This document shows, in pieces, positions 15,513-23,231 of a DNA stretch of 63,793 bases. Source of the DNA: Candidatus Saccharimonadota bacterium (GTDB lineage: Bacteria; Patescibacteriota; Saccharimonadia; Saccharimonadales; UBA4665); the NCBI GenBank assembly GCA_029288485.1, contig JARIHC010000008.1, positions 1 through 63,793 of the forward strand, read 5' to 3'. Position 1 is the first letter of the stretch; every line of letters begins with the position of its first letter. A program made the translations under genes and the position numbers. The notes below the pieces were generated by a model. That model ran no database searches and had not been told where the DNA came from. It worked only from the letters and a program-made list of their open reading frames with translations.

Positions 15513-16667
15513 ATGAAAAAAAGAAGTCCCCTATCCGTAGTCCTTCTTAGTATCGTAACTTTCGGCATTTATGATCTTTATTGGCTAGTAGTTACTAAGA
15601 AGGTTCTTAATGAAAAAACTAAACAGCATACACCCACAATCTGGTTGTTGGTTGTACCTTATATAATATTAATAGCTGGTTATAGTATGCTTTTTGTCGG
15701 GTCTATAATTGACGCAGCTCATAGCTCTACACACTCCAAGCCAGGGCCAGCTTACACCGCAATCAGTTCCGGGGAACAGCTTAATAAGCGGGGCGAGCGG
15801 CGGCCCCCACAATACCTTCACGTATGCGAAGCGGCTGACGGCAAGCGGTATATATCGCAAGGCACACCGAAATGCCTGGGAGCAGACACCTTCAAGAATG
15901 ATTATGACTCCTCTGTATCGGGCACTGTGTATAGCAGTCCTTGTAAAACGATAAATGGAGAGCTGCGATATGTGTACGTAGCTAACAGCGAGCCCTGTCC
16001 GGCAGGTACTCAGCTTGTCTTCACCAACTATGTAGGTGATAATAATCTGCTATTAGGCAGTAGCTCTTCAACATCCACGACTGCTGACTCCAACACTCAG
16101 TTATCCCACAGTTCTTTATATTGGTGGTCGCTCGGACTTATATTTGTAGGCTACATCAGTACATTTGTAACAAGTATTTTTTGGTTCTTCCAGTTTTCAA
16201 AAGCGATCAATGAGTACACTAGGGGTAAAATGAACACCGCTGTGACATTCCTGATCTTGTGGTTGATCCACTTGATTGGCGTAGCACTTATACAAGATAC
16301 ATTTAACGAGATGGATCAGCCCGGCTCCCTAGCTACGCCAACAGCAGGACCAGTATCACCCACAGGGTCAATAGCAAATACTCTCCAGACGCCAGGACCA
16401 GCTGCGCCACAGCCTCCACAGCCCGATATTCAGCAGCAGCCTTTTCTGCCTGTGCCTCCTACAGCCTCACTGTCAGGTATGCAGCAGCCGCAGCCTCATA
16501 CACCAGATCCTGCACCAATACCTCCTCCCGCGTCACCAGCAACCCCCAGTGAACCGAGACCGAGACATCCGCTACCGCATACTGGTCACGAGTCGCGCCA
16601 CGCGGGCAAGCCTCATGGCCACGGAACTCAAGCCCCAAGTCACGATGATAATATTCAAACTATATAG
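15513..16667 (+). CDS. DUF4234-like membrane protein split by an extracytoplasmic cysteine domain, with Pro-rich tail
   Basis: 384 residues. The N-terminus (SPLSVVLLSIVTFGIYDLYWLV, about residues 5-26) is the DUF4234 opening, followed by a second helix (IWLLVVPYIILIAGYSML). Then comes a region of about 120 residues with four cysteines (VCEAADGKRY, PKCLG, SPCKT, EPCPAG) that should face outside. Two more helices follow (LGLIFVGYISTFVTSIFWFFQFS and FLILWLIHLIGVALI), and a Pro/Gln/His-rich tail of about 110 residues. Ordinary DUF4234 proteins lack the insert. TAAGAT lies 13 nt before the ATG. Function unknown. Confidence 0.65.
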   Translation: MKKRSPLSVVLLSIVTFGIYDLYWLVVTKKVLNEKTKQHTPTIWLLVVPYIILIAGYSMLFVGSIIDAAHSSTHSKPGPAYTAISSGEQLNKRGERRPPQYLHVCEAADGKRYISQGTPKCLGADTFKNDYDSSVSGTVYSSPCKTINGELRYVYVANSEPCPAGTQLVFTNYVGDNNLLLGSSSSTSTTADSNTQLSHSSLYWWSLGLIFVGYISTFVTSIFWFFQFSKAINEYTRGKMNTAVTFLILWLIHLIGVALIQDTFNEMDQPGSLATPTAGPVSPTGSIANTLQTPGPAAPQPPQPDIQQQPFLPVPPTASLSGMQQPQPHTPDPAPIPPPASPATPSEPRPRHPLPHTGHESRHAGKPHGHGTQAPSHDDNIQTI

Positions 16668-16679
16668 ACAATTCGTTCA

Positions 16680-16756
16680 TGGTCGGGGAGACAGGATTTG
16701 AACCTGCGACCCCGCGCTCCCAAAGCGCGTGCGCTACCGGACTGCGCCACTCCCCG
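16680..16756 (-). tRNA. tRNA-Pro(TGG)
   Basis: 77-nt cloverleaf with acceptor CGGGGAG/CTCCCCG, anticodon stem CGCGC/GCGCG, loop TTTGGGA, anticodon TGG, A73 and encoded CCA. Confidence 0.95.
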
Positions 16757-16760
16757 ACAT

Positions 16761-16781
16761 CTACAGAGGTTGATTATATCA
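16761..16781 (-). promoter_or_regulatory. tRNA-Pro(TGG) promoter with TATAAT and CAACCTCTGTA block
   Basis: TGA-TATAAT (16773-16778, minus strand) followed by CAACCTCTGTA. It lies at the very end of the upstream ymdB gene. Confidence 0.6.
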
Positions 16782-17561
16782 GAAAATTTGCCGGATCTGC
16801 TCAATTGAATCAGCCAGACCGTCTTCGTTAGTCTGCACTAATACAGAATTAAACTGTTTACGTCCCTTGGTTTCCAGCACGTTGCGAGTTTGTTTACCAT
16901 CGCGCCACCTCGGAATAACGCTGTCAAAAGTAATACCTAAGCTGGCGTCCAAAGCACCGCACATCCCAACATCCGTTATATGCCCAGTGCCGCTTGGTAG
17001 TATCCGCGCGTCGGCGGTAGAAACGTGCCAGTGATCCCCTACTACGAGTGTCACCCGGCCATCCAGATAATGACCGATAACTACTTTTTCACTGGAAAAA
17101 TCGCCGTGAAGGTTCACTATTACAGCCTTTTTTTCTCTACCCTTTTGCTCCTTTAAAATTTGGTCAATAGTTTGCAAAGGATTATTCGTTGGCTTGTCCG
17201 CATCTTTACCAACTATTTGCCCTAGCAAGCTTATTACCAACACGTCGTTTACGTATTTATAACCTAGGCCAGGTGTGCCATGCGGATAGTTAGCTGGGCG
17301 GACAATAGGTTGATTTGGGTCGCTCATAGCAGGAATTATATCTTCCCGGTACAAACTCCAGTTACCGCCCGTGCAAAAATCTACCCCGGCTTTTTGCAAC
17401 CGCTGAAAATCCGCTAAAGTAATTCCTTTGCCTTCACTTACATTTTCAGCCTGCGCAATAACCAGGTCAATCTTTTTTTTATTGCGCAGTTTTGGCAAAA
17501 CTTTAGCAATCGTCTCTATGCCCATTTCGCCCATCACATCGCCAATATATAAAATTGTCAT
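16779..17561 (-). CDS. YmdB-family calcineurin-like phosphoesterase
   Basis: 260 residues, the standard length. The metallophosphoesterase motifs are GDVMGEMG (about residues 7-14), [12 protein letters not shown] (about 37-48, N-E/N motif), FCTGGNWS (about 64-71), [22 protein letters not shown] and [10 protein letters not shown]. YmdB hydrolyses 2',3'-cyclic nucleotides in Bacillus and affects RNase Y-dependent RNA turnover. Here it lies 38 bp downstream of rny on the same strand, the arrangement also seen in Firmicutes. GATAAT lies 9 nt before the ATG. Confidence 0.92.
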   Translation of the reverse strand: MTILYIGDVMGEMGIETIAKVLPKLRNKKKIDLVIAQAENVSEGKGITLADFQRLQKAGVDFCTGGNWSLYREDIIPAMSDPNQPIVRPANYPHGTPGLGYKYVNDVLVISLLGQIVGKDADKPTNNPLQTIDQILKEQKGREKKAVIVNLHGDFSSEKVVIGHYLDGRVTLVVGDHWHVSTADARILPSGTGHITDVGMCGALDASLGITFDSVIPRWRDGKQTRNVLETKGRKQFNSVLVQTNEDGLADSIEQIRQIF

Positions 17562-17599
17562 CGTATTCGCATTATCGTCTTAAAACCATTGTTCTACTT

Positions 17600-19108
17600 C
17601 TATTTGGCGAATTCGACAGCGCGAGTTTCACGGATGACATTGACCTTTATGGTACCGGGGTATTGCATAGTCGATTCAATCTTAGTCGCAATGTCGCGGG
17701 CCAATTTGATAGCGCTTAAGTCGTCGATTGACTGAGGCTTAACAAACACGCGCACTTCGCGGCCAGCGCTAATGGCATACGACTTTTCAATACCCTTAAA
17801 GCTGTTGGCTACGTTTTCCAGGTCCTTCATACGCTCAGCAAAATTCTCTGCCGAGATATTGCGGGCGCCAGGTCGGGCAGCACTAATTGCATCTACTGTA
17901 CGGACCACCAGAGCTTCAACGGTCGTAGCTTCAACATCATCATGGTGTTGCTCGGCAGCAAGTGCAACTTCTTCTGGAGCACCGTATTTACGGAGTATCT
18001 CGCCAGATATATGGTGATGCTTACCCTCCATTTTATGGGTCAGTGCTTTACCGATGTCATGCACCAAAGCTGAGTATTTAGCGGTTTTTACATCAGCTCC
18101 AACCTCTTCAGCAATTACTGCTGCGATATGCGCCATTTCGGTCGAGTGCTTAAGAACATTCTGTCCATAACTAGTGCGGTATTTTAATTCGCCCAGTAAC
18201 TGCAGGATTTCTTTTGGAATACCCACGATACCGACTTCGCGTGCAGCGTCCTCGCCAGCACGTATAACGTCTTTTTCTACGGCTTTTTGCGCCTTTGCAA
18301 CCACTTCTTCAATGCGTCCCGGATGAATGCGGCCGTCTTTCATCAGCATTTCCATAGACCTACGGGCAACTTCGCGCCGCACAGGATCAAAGCTGCTTAA
18401 AACAACGTAGCCCGGAGTATCGTCAACCATAATGTCAACGCCAGTAGCTCGCTGCAAAGCTTGAATATTACGGCCCTCTTTACCGATTATCCGGCCTTTC
18501 ATCTCGTCATCTTCTAGTTTGATGCTGGTGACAGTACGCTCGGCGGTCACTTCGCTGGCCATACGCTCCATCGCGGTCGTCAAGATTACCGCGGCTTTTT
18601 CTTCCGCGTTATCGCGGGCTTCGTTCTGTAACTTTTCAATCAAACCCATCAAATCATGCTTCACGTCTCGTTCTGTCATTTGCATTAATTTATCTGTTGC
18701 ATCAGCCTTACTGAGCTTGGCGATCTTTTCTAGTTTGTCCTGTTGTTTTTTGCGGATTTCACGGATTTCATTTTTTAGTTGGTCGACCTCTTCCTCGTTC
18801 TTGCGCAACTTTTCGCCCCGCTTATCCAGTTCGTCTAGTTTTTTATCTAAGGCTTCTTCGCGCGTTATTAAACGCTTTTCTAAATCTTTTAGTTCGCGGC
18901 GGCGCGATTGTTCTTCTTTTCTGGTTTCATCTACCGCTTTGTTGGCATCTTCACGAGCCTGTTCAATCATTTTGTCGGCTTCTTTTTTGGCCTTAGCAAG
19001 TTCTTTTTTGGCTTTTTCTTCAGCTGAACCAACGCGCTGCTTATTGATAGCCATGTTGGCACCAAAACCAGCAGCCAGCCCAACTATAGCGAGCACTACT
19101 GCTAACAT
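17600..19108 (-). CDS. rny: Ribonuclease Y
   Basis: RNase Y is the membrane-anchored endonuclease that starts mRNA decay in many bacteria. The 502-residue protein has an N-terminal membrane helix (MLAVVLAIVGLAAGFGANM) and a long charged coiled coil (about residues 25-170). It also has a KH domain with GRIIGKEGRNIQ (about residues 205-216) and an HD domain with HSTEMAHIAAV and ALVHDIGKAL holding the metal-binding HD pair. AAAGGA seven bases before the ATG is a good ribosome-binding site. The 167-bp upstream region (19109-19275) holds its leader, and I see nothing else there. Confidence 0.97.
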   Translation of the reverse strand: MLAVVLAIVGLAAGFGANMAINKQRVGSAEEKAKKELAKAKKEADKMIEQAREDANKAVDETRKEEQSRRRELKDLEKRLITREEALDKKLDELDKRGEKLRKNEEEVDQLKNEIREIRKKQQDKLEKIAKLSKADATDKLMQMTERDVKHDLMGLIEKLQNEARDNAEEKAAVILTTAMERMASEVTAERTVTSIKLEDDEMKGRIIGKEGRNIQALQRATGVDIMVDDTPGYVVLSSFDPVRREVARRSMEMLMKDGRIHPGRIEEVVAKAQKAVEKDVIRAGEDAAREVGIVGIPKEILQLLGELKYRTSYGQNVLKHSTEMAHIAAVIAEEVGADVKTAKYSALVHDIGKALTHKMEGKHHHISGEILRKYGAPEEVALAAEQHHDDVEATTVEALVVRTVDAISAARPGARNISAENFAERMKDLENVANSFKGIEKSYAISAGREVRVFVKPQSIDDLSAIKLARDIATKIESTMQYPGTIKVNVIRETRAVEFAK

Positions 19109-19275
19109 ATCTATGTCCTTTCTATCTGCAGATAATCTGGCTAGACAATCGCTATCACGTCTCTATTCCAGCAAGACTAATCTGTAAGTCCGAATTAATT
19201 TAGAATTTGTGAGGATCTGCAACTCTCAAACGTGGCAATTCCTGTCTTTAATATACGCTCGGTTAGTCGGCCCGG

Positions 19276-19668
19276 TCAATGCTTTGGTTTGGTGGTTCGC
19301 GGCGGCGCACCATAGCTTGGCGCAATTATATTTTCGTCATCGCCGCTGCAGAGTTTTTTTATTGCCTGCTGTTGCCATTTATCTGTATCGCCGGAAGCTA
19401 TTGGAATAGCTAAGCTGTCGGCCAAAGTATTAGCTACGTTAATACCAATGCGCAAACCCGTAAAGCTTCCAGGTCCGCGAAAAACAGCTATGCCGTCTAG
19501 ATCTTTTAGAGACAAGTCGCGTGATTTTAGAGTATTTTTGATTTTCGCGTGAATAGTTTCGGCTAATTGTCGATTGGCTTGCCAAGTTTCATAGGTCAGC
19601 TTATTGCCGTCATCAAATAAACCAATTTCGGCTTCTGGCTTATCTGTTCGGATGGTTAATATCAACAT
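19276..19668 (-). CDS. tsaB: TsaB-like protein, N-terminal domain only
   Basis: TsaB works with TsaD and TsaE in making N6-threonylcarbamoyladenosine (t6A) at position 37 of ANN-decoding tRNAs. The 130 residues show the ASKHA core of TsaB: LTIRTD at the start and AVFRGPGSFTGLRIGINVANTLADSL (about residues 61-86). The rest, about 100 residues in E. coli TsaB, is absent, and the chain ends in a basic, Pro-rich tail. The frame ends at a normal stop with no sign of a frameshift, so a reduced TsaB is more likely than a pseudogene. It follows tsaE by 12 bp. Confidence 0.82.
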   Translation of the reverse strand: MLILTIRTDKPEAEIGLFDDGNKLTYETWQANRQLAETIHAKIKNTLKSRDLSLKDLDGIAVFRGPGSFTGLRIGINVANTLADSLAIPIASGDTDKWQQQAIKKLCSGDDENIIAPSYGAPPRTTKPKH

Positions 19669-19680
19669 ATTCTTAATTTG

Positions 19681-20151
19681 TTAGATGTTTTCTAAAAGAT
19701 AAGTTAGTTGCTGTGGATATTTGAATTCCATTTTTCGCTGATTCTCGACAGTCCCAGTCGATTTTATATGTACCCTTAGACGTTTTTGAGGCAATACATC
19801 TTCGACTATATCGCCCCATTCTACTACCACGACAGCCATTGGATCACTTAGCGCTTCCGCTAGCTCATCTCTCATGATACCCGGCTCGCTTAAACGGTAA
19901 AAATCAAAATGGTACATGGTAACCGTCTTTGATCTATATTCGTTACTCAGGGTAAAACTAGGGCTTCGAACTTGATCATTGCTGCCCATGCCGCGCGCCA
20001 AACCTCGAACGAAAGTAGTTTTTCCAGCCCCTAAGTCGCTTACTAACTCTAGTGTTTCACCGCCACGCAGCCTAGCGCCGATTTTTTCTGCCAACCGTAA
20101 AGTAGCTTCGGAGCTTTCCGAGATGGTTGACCATGTCTGCTCTGTACTCAT
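19681..20151 (-). CDS. tsaE: tRNA threonylcarbamoyladenosine biosynthesis ATPase TsaE
   Basis: 156 residues with Walker A LGAGKTTFVRGLARGMG (about residues 40-56), VRSPSFTLSNEY (about 62-73), HFDFYRL and a C-terminal VVVEWGDI, all typical of TsaE. It supplies the ATPase function of the t6A complex. I start it at ATG 20151 because TATACG lies 6 nt upstream and the protein then begins right before the conserved core. It overlaps the upstream lamin-tail gene by 80 bp in another frame and is followed by tsaB. Confidence 0.92.
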   Translation of the reverse strand: MSTEQTWSTISESSEATLRLAEKIGARLRGGETLELVSDLGAGKTTFVRGLARGMGSNDQVRSPSFTLSNEYRSKTVTMYHFDFYRLSEPGIMRDELAEALSDPMAVVVVEWGDIVEDVLPQKRLRVHIKSTGTVENQRKMEFKYPQQLTYLLENI

Positions 20152-21490
20152 ATGCACCGTATAGTAGCGCGAGGCTAGCCACGATAGCAAGCGTCCACGG
20201 ATGGATTGGTGTTAAGTTTCCGGCGACTGTGTTTCCATCTGCCGATCCGCTAGAGCTCGTTGATTTTACTCGCTTAATGTCGCTAGCACTTTTTACCTTA
20301 GATGAATTTTTGCCGCTAGTCTTTTTAGCCGGCGGCTGTTTAATCACATTTGCTTTATTGGGTGTAGGCTGAGTAGTCCAATACCACTTACCCTTGGCTA
20401 GCGCCCAAGCTGTTCCATCCTTGGCTGTGTCATATATACCGCTAGCAGAAATACTATTGCCAAACGGGTCAAGTAATTTAGTTTCGCCGCCGGTATTACT
20501 CATACTTAATTTAGTATCTGAGGAGTAAAAGGCCTTGAAACCATTTGCTGGCAAACTTGTACCAGACGGAAACTTATAGACATGAACGGAAGTAGTTCCC
20601 ACTTGCAGACTAAAACCGCTTAGGTCAAAAACGCGCGCATTCGAATTATAAAGCTCTATAAATTCGTCTGTTTTATCATTACCCGTCCCAGCAGGATTTG
20701 GCAGTAGCTCATTAACAGATGGGGACTTTAAGCCAATGTCAGCTGCAGGCATTGATGGTGTTAGCTGACCGGTAGACGTATCTGCAGCTAGTATGGTGGA
20801 TGGTGCTTCGCTGCCAGGCAGCAAGCCTCCGATACTAGCGGGAGTGCCGACTAAACTGCCGTCAGACGCAATCATGTTACAGGCATTATTAGGATCTGGT
20901 CTTACTGTTTGCCAGCTACCTGCGCCAGGCAGCGACACAGAAGGATTATTGTCCACGTCGATAGGTTGCCGCCGCAAGGAAGCTTCTGAGTCCGCCGGGA
21001 GTGTTTGCGCACCGGCCGCGTCTTTTTTAGACCATCCAACGTAATCTTCTAAAGTTGGCTCGATAGCGTTGCCAGGTCCGTTTTGAGATGATGATATGAT
21101 TTCAACAAAGCCGGCTATACTGGAGAAGTCCAAAGAAACTGAGTCAACTGTTAATCGATAACATAACAATAAAGCATCGTCATTAACCATAAAATATCCA
21201 TGCGGCGGAATTGTGCCGGAAAGTGCGATCAGCCGACTACTGGTAGCATTGTTCAAGTCGTAGTTGTTGAAGTACTCTAGTTGGTAGTTGCTCATATCCA
21301 GTTCAGCATCGGTGGTGTTGTAGAGCGTAACAAATTGTCCATTGCTGCTGGTTACTTTAAGCTGGCTAATGACAAGGGAGGGGCCACTAGCCGCTTCAGC
21401 TCGACCTGTGTTTGGAGCGCATATGGTCAGACTACCGACCAATAAGGCTACCGCTGCGCTGATTTGTAATAGGCATTTTATCCGCCGCAT
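20072..21490 (-). CDS. Surface protein with two lamin-tail (LTD) domains
   Basis: 472 residues. A signal peptide (KCLLQISAAVALLVGSL ... AEA) leads into a first LTD-like domain (about residues 38-190: LVISQLKVTSSNGQFVTLYN, NYQLEYFNNYD, GYFMVND). A second, more typical one follows (about residues 255-380: VNELLPNPAGTGNDKTDEFI, ELYN, LSGFSLQVG, GFKAFYSSDTKLSMSN, TPNKAN). Then come a Ser/Lys-rich linker, a membrane helix (WTLAIVASLALLYGAYEY) and a basic tail. This suggests a protein anchored at its C-terminus and displayed outside. The LTD role in bacteria is not well defined; nuclease association or surface adhesion have been proposed for relatives. TACAAT lies 10 nt before the chosen ATG. Confidence 0.75.
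   Translation of the reverse strand: MRRIKCLLQISAAVALLVGSLTICAPNTGRAEAASGPSLVISQLKVTSSNGQFVTLYNTTDAELDMSNYQLEYFNNYDLNNATSSRLIALSGTIPPHGYFMVNDDALLLCYRLTVDSVSLDFSSIAGFVEIISSSQNGPGNAIEPTLEDYVGWSKKDAAGAQTLPADSEASLRRQPIDVDNNPSVSLPGAGSWQTVRPDPNNACNMIASDGSLVGTPASIGGLLPGSEAPSTILAADTSTGQLTPSMPAADIGLKSPSVNELLPNPAGTGNDKTDEFIELYNSNARVFDLSGFSLQVGTTSVHVYKFPSGTSLPANGFKAFYSSDTKLSMSNTGGETKLLDPFGNSISASGIYDTAKDGTAWALAKGKWYWTTQPTPNKANVIKQPPAKKTSGKNSSKVKSASDIKRVKSTSSSGSADGNTVAGNLTPIHPWTLAIVASLALLYGAYEYRADMVNHLGKLRSYFTVGRKNRR
20158..20163 (-). promoter_or_regulatory. -10 box TATACG of tsaE, inside the upstream gene
   Basis: TATACG-N6-ATG on the minus strand. TACTAT two bases further up is an alternative hexamer. 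Confidence 0.4.
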
Positions 21491-21500
21491 AGTAGAGAGG

Positions 21501-21506
21501 ATTGTA
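21501..21506 (-). promoter_or_regulatory. -10 box TACAAT of the lamin-tail gene
   Basis: TACAAT on the minus strand, 10 nt before the ATG at 21490. Confidence 0.45.
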
Positions 21507-21610
21507 ATTACCGGCTGCAAAAAGTAGCAAGCACAAGCGTTTTATTTACGCCTAAAACATTAAAATAAGTTAATAAGCCTTCTGAAAAACCCTTTCCGCG
21601 GGGTGAATCC

Positions 21611-21640
21611 TGGACTCGACGCTTGATGTATTCGTATACT
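21611..21640 (+). promoter_or_regulatory. Promoter TGGACT-N18-TATACT, leaderless start at 21647
   Basis: TATACT (21635-21640) is exactly 6 nt before the ATG. TGGACT (21611-21616) is a plausible -35. Confidence 0.6.
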
Positions 21641-21646
21641 ATAAGC

Positions 21647-22165
21647 ATGTTGCAGTTAAGCGCCAGTTTACTTAACAAGGCCGTGCTATCACTCCGCACG
21701 GGTACTCCGGTAGCAGTTATAGAGGGTCCTGTTATTAATCCTAATAATCTAAAAATAGAGGGTTTTTACTGCCAAGACAGTTACAATAAGAAACGCCTTG
21801 TATTGCTCTATCAGGACATTCGCGACATTTTGCCAGACGGCTATGTGGTGAACGATCATGACGTGTTGGCGGAGCCAGGCGAGCTAGTTCGCCTAAAAGA
21901 AATTTTAAACATGAAGTTTGAAGTAATAGGAAAAACGGTGGTCACGTCAGATAAACAAAAAGTTGGGAAAGTAGCCGACTACGCCACCGACACGAGCACT
22001 ATGTTTATTCAAAAAATATACGTTAGCCAGTCAATACTAAAAAACTTTACTGGCGGGTCGCTAAGTATTGATCGATCGCAAATTCAGGAAATCACACCCC
22101 ATCGAATTATCATTAACGAACTCATGGAAAAGTCTCCGGCCGCAGCTGCTGCGCCGGCTGCTTAA
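21647..22165 (+). CDS. PRC-barrel domain protein, 172 aa
   Basis: Two PRC-barrel-like repeats. The first is about residues 15-85, with RTGTPVAVIEGPVINPNNLKIEGFYCQ. The second is about 88-155, with MKFEVIGKTVVTSDKQKVGKVADYATD, the usual 'G-x-x-V-x-d-x-x-x-x-x-G-x-v' pattern. An Ala/Pro-rich tail follows. PRC barrels occur in RimM and in photosynthetic and membrane-associated proteins; standalone ones have no general function. The start is corrected to the ATG 6 nt after TATACT. It converges with recX with a 4-bp overlap of the ends. Confidence 0.75.
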   Translation: MLQLSASLLNKAVLSLRTGTPVAVIEGPVINPNNLKIEGFYCQDSYNKKRLVLLYQDIRDILPDGYVVNDHDVLAEPGELVRLKEILNMKFEVIGKTVVTSDKQKVGKVADYATDTSTMFIQKIYVSQSILKNFTGGSLSIDRSQIQEITPHRIIINELMEKSPAAAAAPAA

Positions 22166-22764
22166 CTTTGTTTTTTTAGTGCAAGTTTGATGTCGCCGTA
22201 ACTAAAACCTTGACGAGCCAGGTACTGCATTAACTTTTCATCATCTTGGTATTTAGCCTGACGGCGCTTTCGTTCAACTATATCTCGTAGAGCAGTCTGC
22301 TCACTGCCCGGGTTCTCGTTAACGACTTGTTCTATAATCTCACTTGATATGCGCTTCTTTCGCAGCTCGGCAATTAGTTTACGCTTGGAAGTTGGTTTTA
22401 GCAACCGTCGGTCGGCCACAAAGGCCTGTGTAAACTTTTCATCATCGAGCATTCCAGCATTACTTAACTTGTTAAGTATTCTTTCTGCGAGATCAGGAGA
22501 AGCTTTTTTTCTCTCTAAATAGAATTCCATTTCCCACCTGCTTCTTAACCTGAGCAAAGCGTAACGCAAGGTTTGGTTATAAAGTTTGTCGTCCTCTGAC
22601 AGTTTTTTAAATTCTTTTAGTTGTGCGGCCGTAAGTTCATCGCCCGAAGCCAGTTTGCTTTCTAGTAATGCGTCTTCGCTTAACGAAAAAGCATATTTTT
22701 CGTCAACAAACACTGAATATCGCCCTTTTCGTTTTATTTGCTGCTTTATAGAAGTGATTTTCAT
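22162..22764 (-). CDS. recX: Regulatory protein RecX
   Basis: RecX binds RecA filaments and limits or modulates their activity. The 200-residue protein carries the RecX three-helix repeats: ALRYALLRLRSRWEMEFYLERK (about residues 65-87), LNKLSNAGMLDDEKFTQAFVADR (about 96-118), KRKLIAELRKKRIS and a final RQGFSYGDIKLAL. It lies two genes downstream of recA on the same strand, with a small hypothetical gene between. TGC-TATAAG lies 9 nt before the ATG, so it likely has its own promoter. Confidence 0.92.
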   Translation of the reverse strand: MKITSIKQQIKRKGRYSVFVDEKYAFSLSEDALLESKLASGDELTAAQLKEFKKLSEDDKLYNQTLRYALLRLRSRWEMEFYLERKKASPDLAERILNKLSNAGMLDDEKFTQAFVADRRLLKPTSKRKLIAELRKKRISSEIIEQVVNENPGSEQTALRDIVERKRRQAKYQDDEKLMQYLARQGFSYGDIKLALKKQS

Positions 22765-22793
22765 AAAACAGCGCTTATAGCAATATTAAATAT

Positions 22794-23150
22794 TTAGTTT
22801 GTATCTATATCTTTAACATTTATAGGTAGTCTGGTTTCATGATCGACAAATTGCCCCATTGCTAGAGGGAATAAGAAGCCCGTAAACTGTTGCCTTCGAA
22901 ACTCATCTAAAGCATCCAAACAATCGGTATCTTCAGTGGCAGTCAATCTCTCCTTGATCGTGTTCATATTTATGCTGACTACATCGGAAGTTCCTTCAGG
23001 CTCTCGGACCATTACCTGATGAGCTTCTATCGGGAAGCTGCGTCCTACAAAAATATTTAGATATGGGGCCCCCGCTTTATCACCACTGATTGGCGTTGTA
23101 ACTTCAAAGTCAATTTGAGAATCTTGCGATGACCCTAATACTTCTGTCAT
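22794..23150 (-). CDS. Hypothetical protein between recX and recA, 118 aa
   Basis: Not recognised. A small soluble-looking protein rich in beta segments (IDFEVTTPISGDKAGAPYLNIFVG, SDVVSINMNTIKERL) with a single His-poor polar C-terminus. It has a strong ribosome-binding site (GGGAGGAAAAGG just before the ATG) and a candidate TAGAAT -10 box upstream, so it is a real gene. A terminator-like hairpin separates it from recA. Any link to recombination rests on position only. Confidence 0.6.
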   Translation of the reverse strand: MTEVLGSSQDSQIDFEVTTPISGDKAGAPYLNIFVGRSFPIEAHQVMVREPEGTSDVVSINMNTIKERLTATEDTDCLDALDEFRRQQFTGFLFPLAMGQFVDHETRLPINVKDIDTN

Positions 23151-23194
23151 ACCTTTTCCTCCCTACCTGTACTTATATTCTACCATTTAGGACA

Positions 23195-23221
23195 AACGAG
23201 CACATATAACATGTGCTCGTT
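23195..23221 (-). terminator. Probable recA terminator
   Basis: Perfect 11-bp stem (AACGAGCACAT with ATGTGCTCGTT) and a 5-nt loop directly after the recA stop. The T tract on the minus strand is short (GTTTGTC). Confidence 0.65.
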
Positions 23222-23231
23222 AACCGACCTA

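Noticed and set aside
18519-19187. 222-residue Ser-rich frame antisense to rny
   Set aside because: It mirrors the Lys/Glu coiled coil of RNase Y and has no domain or start signals of its own.
21541-21634. Possible small RNA or tmRNA-like segment before the PRC-barrel gene
   Set aside because: GC-rich words such as CCGCGGGG are present, but no T arm, tag frame or stable paired ends could be found.
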